DNA from: Syntrophaceae bacterium
Lineage (GTDB): Bacteria; Desulfobacterota; SM23-61
Assembly: GCA_013388675.1 (NCBI GenBank)
Contig: JACAEW010000049.1
Location: 1-39,416 of the forward strand
Reading direction: 5' to 3'
Length of the DNA: 39,416 nt
Positions 35,776 through 39,416 of the stretch are shown piece after piece. The notes under the pieces were generated by a model that was given only the letters and a program-made list of their open reading frames with translations, ran no database searches and was not told the origin of the DNA. The position numbers were made by a program, and so were the translations under genes. Position 1 is the stretch's first letter. Each line of letters opens with the position of its first letter.

Positions 35776-36756
35776 TTAAAATCCCTCCTTCTTCAACTCT
35801 TCGATCAGCTTCTTCTGCCTATCGTTAAGATTCCTGGGGTATTTGATCAGGATCCGGACCAACTCGTCCCCCTTGCCCCCATCATGAAGGCGGGGAAGGC
35901 CGAATCCTTTCAGCCGAATCCGGCTGTTGCTCTGGGTTCCCGGCGGGACCTTGATGGTCTTGTTTCCTTCCAGCGTGGGAACTTCGATGGATGTGCCCAG
36001 AACCGCATCGGAGAACTTGATTTCCTTGTCAACTACGATGTCGCTGCCCTCCCGTTTGAAAACCGGGTGCTCCGCGACGTTCACTTTGAGGTAAAGGTCT
36101 CCCGCCTGACCTCCCCCCATCCCTTCCGCCCCCTTACCCGCAAGCCTTAATTTCTTCCCGCTTTCAATTCCCGCGGGAACCTTCACGGACACTTCTTCAA
36201 TCCGGTTCCCCTTGGAGAGCCTCACCTTTTTTTCCGTGCCCCGGGCGGCTTCTTCGAAGGAAAGGTGCAATTCCGAATTGAGGTCCTGGCCTTTCTGGCC
36301 GAAGGGACCTTGATCCTGATATCCCCCTCCCGAGAAGATATCCCGGAAATCTCCGGGCTGGGGTCCTCCGGCCTGGCCCCTTTGAAAGCCGCCGAAGAGG
36401 TCTTCGAATCCCCCGTATGGGGTTCTCCCCCTCCGGCTGCTGCCCCCGGCCCGGCCGAAGGAAAAGCCCAGGTCCTTGAGCAGATCGCTGATATCAAACC
36501 CCCGGAAAATATCCTCCTGCGAGTAGCGCTGGCTGAAACCGGAAGGGCCGAACTGGTCGTATTGCTGGCGTTTTTTCGCATCGCTCAAAACCGCGTAGGC
36601 CTCGTTGATCTCCTTAAACCGCTCCTCGGCCTGCTTATTTCCGGGGTTGCGGTCCGGGTGATGTTTCATGGCCAGCTTGCGGAAGGCCTTCTTAATCTCA
36701 TCTTCGGTGGCGGTCTTCTTGACTCCCAGGACCTCGTAATAGTCTCTCTTGGCCAT
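35776..36756 (-). CDS. CbpA-type DnaJ co-chaperone
   Basis: A 326-residue type II J protein. The J domain has HPD at 33-35, followed by a Gly/Phe-rich linker (about 75-155), then two C-terminal beta-sandwich domains ([32 protein letters not shown], and [18 protein letters not shown]). It lacks the DnaJ zinc finger. It should deliver unfolded clients to DnaK. GTGAGGAT lies before the ATG, and only four bases separate it from the ClpX-like gene upstream, so they form one operon and may share clients. Confidence 0.93.
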   Translation of the reverse strand: MAKRDYYEVLGVKKTATEDEIKKAFRKLAMKHHPDRNPGNKQAEERFKEINEAYAVLSDAKKRQQYDQFGPSGFSQRYSQEDIFRGFDISDLLKDLGFSFGRAGGSSRRGRTPYGGFEDLFGGFQRGQAGGPQPGDFRDIFSGGGYQDQGPFGQKGQDLNSELHLSFEEAARGTEKKVRLSKGNRIEEVSVKVPAGIESGKKLRLAGKGAEGMGGGQAGDLYLKVNVAEHPVFKREGSDIVVDKEIKFSDAVLGTSIEVPTLEGNKTIKVPPGTQSNSRIRLKGFGLPRLHDGGKGDELVRILIKYPRNLNDRQKKLIEELKKEGF

Positions 36757-36760
36757 ATCC

Positions 36761-38509
36761 TCACTCGCAACGGTAGGTTTCCTGAATCAACCCGTTCAAA
36801 AACTGCTCCGGATTTTCCATCCCCTCGGCGGATATCGAGAACTCCCGTTTGCCCGTCTTTTCCCGGATGAGCTTCAACCCGTGTTCATAGTTCTGGAAGC
36901 TTTTCCCCAAATATTCAACCGGGTCCAGCCCCTCCTTCCACACCGTCTCCACCAACCGGTCGATGGCGTCCTCGGTGAAGGACATGGCCAGGTCATTGCG
37001 CCGGGAGAATTTCTCCGCGAATTCCCGGGCCGTATGATGAAGGGCCTGAATTTCCTCCACGACCCCATCCACGTCGGTCAGCGTCTCCACCGACCGACGA
37101 GTAATCAGTTTGATTCTTTCGTCGGAAAAGCGCATCCCGTATTGGGCCTGCCACTCCTGCGCCTTTTGGCGGAGCGAAACCTCCAAGCTTCTTTCCTCCT
37201 CGGCCAAGAGTTCCTGGAAGGCCCTTTCTTGGCCGGGATCGTCGGCATGATCCAGAATTTTTTTCAGTTCCCCCGCGGGGTCGTCCACCATGGCCGGGGT
37301 CACGACCAGGTGGCGGATATTGGTAGAGGGCAGGGTATGCTCGAACTTCAAAAGAACCCTTTCCACCGCGCTCACCAAGCCCCGGGCCCCGGTCCTTTCC
37401 TGGAAGGCGTTTTCCGCAATCCGCCGCAGGGCCTGATCCTCGAATTGCAAATGGATCCCGTAGGCCTTGAAGTCCCGTTTCTTCCCCATGATGATGGGGC
37501 TCTTGGGGTTGCGCAGGATTTTATAGAGGTCGTCCACTTCCAGGTGTTCGAAAACGGTAACCACCGGCAGCCGGCCGATGAACTCCGACTCGAAGCCGTA
37601 TTCGATGAGGTCCTCCGCCTTGACCTTCTTCAGGTACTGGGTCTTCTCGTCTTTGGACCGAATTTCCGCTCCGAACCCCATTCCCTGCCGGTTGATCCGC
37701 TTCTTCACGATGTCGTCCAGGCCGTTGAAAGCGCCGCTCATGATGAAAAGGATATTTTTGGTGTTGATCTTCTTCTTTTCCCGCTTCCCGGTTTTCTGAA
37801 ACTCCATGAGGGCTTCCATCTGGGACACCGGATCATGGGGGACCTTCAATTCCACCTCGGTTTCTTCCATGGGTTTCAGCAACGCCCGCTGGACCCCCGA
37901 ACGGGATACGTCAGGCCCGACCAGATTCGGCGAAGCCGCGATTTTGTCCACTTCATCCAGATAGATAATGCCGTACTGGGCAAGCTCGATGTTTCCCTTG
38001 GCCTCGTAAACCAGGTCCCGCACTAGGTCCTCCACATCTCCGCCCACGTAGCCCGTCTCGCTGAACTTGGTGGCATCCCCCTTGACGAAAGGCACCCCGA
38101 TTTTTTTGGCGATGAGTTTGACCAGAAAAGTCTTGCCCACCCCCGTCGGGCCGATCATGATGATATTGTTCTTGATCTCCCCGACGCTTTCCTGCGGCTT
38201 ATGCCTCCGGTTTGTTTCGAAGGCTTTAATCCGGTTGAAATGGGTGCAGACCTTGGTCGCCAAGACCTCTTTGGCATCGTCCTGCTTGATAAGGTATTCG
38301 TCCAGGTACGCCTTGAGCTCCTCGGGCTTCATGTCGAAATGAATGGCAGCCAGACCCGGCTCTTTTTCTTTTTCCCCGTCGTCAACCTTTTCACCCGCCG
38401 GTTCCGGGATGGGGGCAAACCCGGCAAACTGAATCCTCCGCCCGTATTTTTTGGTCAGGTAATCGCTGAGGTCTTTTTGAATCTCTTTGATATCAATATC
38501 TTTTTCCAT
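36761..38509 (-). CDS. ClpX-like AAA+ ATPase without zinc domain, with C-terminal extension
   Basis: A 582-residue protein whose core (about 55-410) follows ClpX: Walker A GPTGVGKT (120-127), pore loop GYVG (153-156), Walker [10 protein letters not shown] (181-189), arginine finger in EFIGRLPV (Arg313) and sensor-2 ERTGARGL (Arg376). The loop matching the ClpP-docking IGF reads [10 protein letters not shown] (277-286). The ClpX N-terminal Cys4 zinc domain is absent, replaced by about 55 acidic residues. About 170 residues follow the AAA core, helical and charged, ending [11 protein letters not shown] do not recognise them. It is the first gene of an operon with the DnaJ gene. It probably unfolds proteins, perhaps feeding ClpP. 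Confidence 0.9.
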   Translation of the reverse strand: MEKDIDIKEIQKDLSDYLTKKYGRRIQFAGFAPIPEPAGEKVDDGEKEKEPGLAAIHFDMKPEELKAYLDEYLIKQDDAKEVLATKVCTHFNRIKAFETNRRHKPQESVGEIKNNIIMIGPTGVGKTFLVKLIAKKIGVPFVKGDATKFSETGYVGGDVEDLVRDLVYEAKGNIELAQYGIIYLDEVDKIAASPNLVGPDVSRSGVQRALLKPMEETEVELKVPHDPVSQMEALMEFQKTGKREKKKINTKNILFIMSGAFNGLDDIVKKRINRQGMGFGAEIRSKDEKTQYLKKVKAEDLIEYGFESEFIGRLPVVTVFEHLEVDDLYKILRNPKSPIIMGKKRDFKAYGIHLQFEDQALRRIAENAFQERTGARGLVSAVERVLLKFEHTLPSTNIRHLVVTPAMVDDPAGELKKILDHADDPGQERAFQELLAEEERSLEVSLRQKAQEWQAQYGMRFSDERIKLITRRSVETLTDVDGVVEEIQALHHTAREFAEKFSRRNDLAMSFTEDAIDRLVETVWKEGLDPVEYLGKSFQNYEHGLKLIREKTGKREFSISAEGMENPEQFLNGLIQETYRCE

Positions 38510-38547
38510 CTTGGCTGGCTTATTCCTCCATCATTTTTTCATTTTAT

Positions 38548-38577
38548 ATTATAATACCTTTCACCCCGGAATGCCAG
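38548..38577 (-). promoter_or_regulatory. Possible sigma-70 promoter for the ClpX-like/dnaJ operon
   Basis: On the minus strand CTGGCA (38577-38572) and TATAAT (38553-38548) are 18 bases apart, with about 35 bases from the -10 to the ATG at 38509. The -35 is a partial match. No heat-shock (sigma-32 or CIRCE) sequence was seen. Confidence 0.5.
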
Positions 38578-38674
38578 TTTTCGGGCTTTTGCCCGAGGAA
38601 TCCGCGCCGATCCTCCCCCGTTTCTCCCTGTCAATGAATGGGGAGGAAGAGGGATTTCGGGCAGGACAAATTGC

Positions 38675-39022
38675 ATGCACGAACTATCCGTAACCCAGAG
38701 TATCCTGGACATCTCCCTCGAATACGCCCGCCGCCACCGGGCCGAAAAAATCCTGGCCGTCGATCTGCGGATCGGCGAAGTAACCGATTTTGATGACGAA
38801 TGGATTCAGCGGTATTTCGACTTCGTGAGCAAAGGAACGTTGGCCGAGGGCGCCAAACTGCGGATCACCCGAATTCCGGCTAAGTTGCAATGCAACTCCT
38901 GTTCCTCCATTTTTCCCCTGGACCGGTCCACCTGGAACAACCAATGTCCCTCCTGCCAGAGCAAAGACACCCAACTCATTTCGGGAAGGGAGTTTCGGGT
39001 GGAGGCGTTGGAAGTGAATTAA
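38675..39022 (+). CDS. hypA: Hydrogenase/urease nickel incorporation protein HypA
   Basis: A 115-residue nickel metallochaperone. The N-terminal MHELSVTQSIL supplies the Ni-binding His2-Glu3, and the zinc site is Cys73/Cys76 (CNSC) with Cys91/Cys94 (CPSC). HypA works with HypB to load nickel into [NiFe]-hydrogenase, which implies a hydrogenase elsewhere in the genome. Start is set by the conserved MHE; GGACAAATTGC lies before it. hypB would often follow, but the remaining about 390 bases of the window show no such gene. Confidence 0.95.
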   Translation: MHELSVTQSILDISLEYARRHRAEKILAVDLRIGEVTDFDDEWIQRYFDFVSKGTLAEGAKLRITRIPAKLQCNSCSSIFPLDRSTWNNQCPSCQSKDTQLISGREFRVEALEVN

Positions 39023-39035
39023 GACAGCTTTCAGC

Positions 39036-39067
39036 GGGTAGGGGCGGTTTTGAAACCCGCCCTTACG
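39036..39067. repeat. GTAGGGGCGG...CCGCCCTTAC palindromic repeat after hypA
   Basis: GGGCGGTTT and AAACCCGCCC form a stem with one bulge, flanked by GTA and TTAC. It looks like a palindromic repeat type I recall from many environmental bacterial genomes. It may also help end hypA transcription, but no U-run follows. Confidence 0.5.
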
Positions 39068-39068
39068 G

Positions 39069-39416
39069 AATGGGGAGCGACGATCTTCTTTCTTCCAAAC
39101 TCCCAAATTCAATGGCTCTTGAAAACTTTATCAGAAACAGACCTCCTCGTCCAACTCCATCGGTTGCGAATATCCCTTGATGTAGGTTCTTCGCCCTGCT
39201 AATCTTTTTATTAGGGTCATCTCCCAAGCGAGTGGGTGCTTGAGGAAGATTTTGAGCTTCCCGGGTCTACCCCTGCCGGAAGAGAGTTGGCCGGGCCCAG
39301 GGCGGCATCCCGCCCGGGGCGGGACAGCCTCGGCGGGAAAAATCCGGGGGTCCGGAGCCCTGGCCCGGCTTCCCCAAGGCCCCGGTCCCCGCACCCTACG
39401 CCTAAAACGAAATCCC
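39069..39416. other. Terminal stretch without a supported gene; GC-rich nested inverted repeats at 39289-39370
   Basis: The ORF at 39131-39394 (-) has no ribosome-binding site or recognisable sequence. CCGGGCCCAGGGC (39291-39303) pairs with GCCCTGGCCCGG (39357-39368) with one bulge. Inside it TCCCGCC (39308-39314) pairs with GGCGGGA (39318-39324). This could be a leader RNA or simply GC-rich repeat sequence; I did not match it to any riboswitch or known RNA. Confidence 0.4.

Noticed and set aside
36749-38026. 425-residue plus-strand ORF opposite the ClpX-like gene
   Set aside because: Antisense shadow; the minus strand encodes intact Walker A, Walker B and sensor motifs.
39131-39394. 87-residue minus-strand ORF at the window end
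   Set aside because: Low-complexity Gly/Pro/Arg N-terminus coded by GC-rich inverted repeats and no start signal.

Overview
The window reads as one chromosomal stretch from a GC-rich, probably anaerobic Gram-negative bacterium. My best guess is Desulfobacterota ('Deltaproteobacteria') or a close relative. This rests on the gene mix (NrfD-type membrane subunit, HypA, monocluster ferredoxin with UspA, tripartite tricarboxylate transporter, a ClpX-like AAA protein beside a DnaJ, M16 peptidase pair, a sigma-54 promoter) and on short dispersed GGAATGCGGAAT-type repeats between genes. No rRNA, tRNA, CRISPR array, transposase or phage gene was seen.

Layout. 1-2431 (-): a multi-spanning spermidine-synthase-like protein cut by the window start; it is missing from the ORF track because its frame runs off the edge. 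2574-4465 (+): archease and RtcB, an RNA-ligation pair. 4508-7443 (-): penicillin-binding protein 1A and a secreted phosphodiester-glycosidase-family protein. 7520-9296 (+): a polyprenyl-phosphate-sugar-type glycosyltransferase with a good sigma-70 promoter and a TTG start, then a DnaJ-like protein. 9659-12552 (+): a PerR-like regulator and catalase-peroxidase KatG behind a TTGACA-N17-TATTCT promoter overlapped by repeated GAATTAT boxes. 12585-15990 (-): a COG2403 / cyclic 2,3-diphosphoglycerate synthetase-like protein, a zinc alcohol dehydrogenase and a TalC-type transaldolase. 16311-16778 (-): a DUF5658 membrane protein.

17077-21543 (+): a run of GNAT acetyltransferase, exported trypsin-like protease, PLP threonine-dehydratase-like enzyme, SNase-like nuclease, exported unknown protein and an MTH1187 thiamine-binding protein, closed by a strong bidirectional terminator. 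21625-26986 (-): an FMN hydroxyacid dehydrogenase followed by tctC, tctB and tctA, plausibly uptake and oxidation of an organic hydroxyacid; then an orphan NrfD gene with its own sigma-54 promoter and two upstream copies of a palindromic site. 27236-28779 (-): histidine phosphatase coupled to a YihY/BrkB membrane protein.

29103-32650 (+): a consensus promoter followed by uspA, ferredoxin, an active and an inactive M16 peptidase, and a 58-residue Cys-rich protein absent from the ORF track. 32708-34877 (-): RsmI and an M20 amidohydrolase. 35003-35737 (+): lytic transglycosylase. 35776-38509 (-): a ClpX-like ATPase with a C-terminal extension and a CbpA-type DnaJ, four bases apart. 38675-39022 (+): HypA. 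The last about 400 bases hold palindromic and GC-rich structured sequence but no convincing gene.

Most interesting items: the sigma-54/palindrome arrangement before the orphan nrfD, the ClpX-like/DnaJ pair, the paired inverted-repeat family, and the small Cys-rich protein. Family calls are by recognition of motifs; no search was run.
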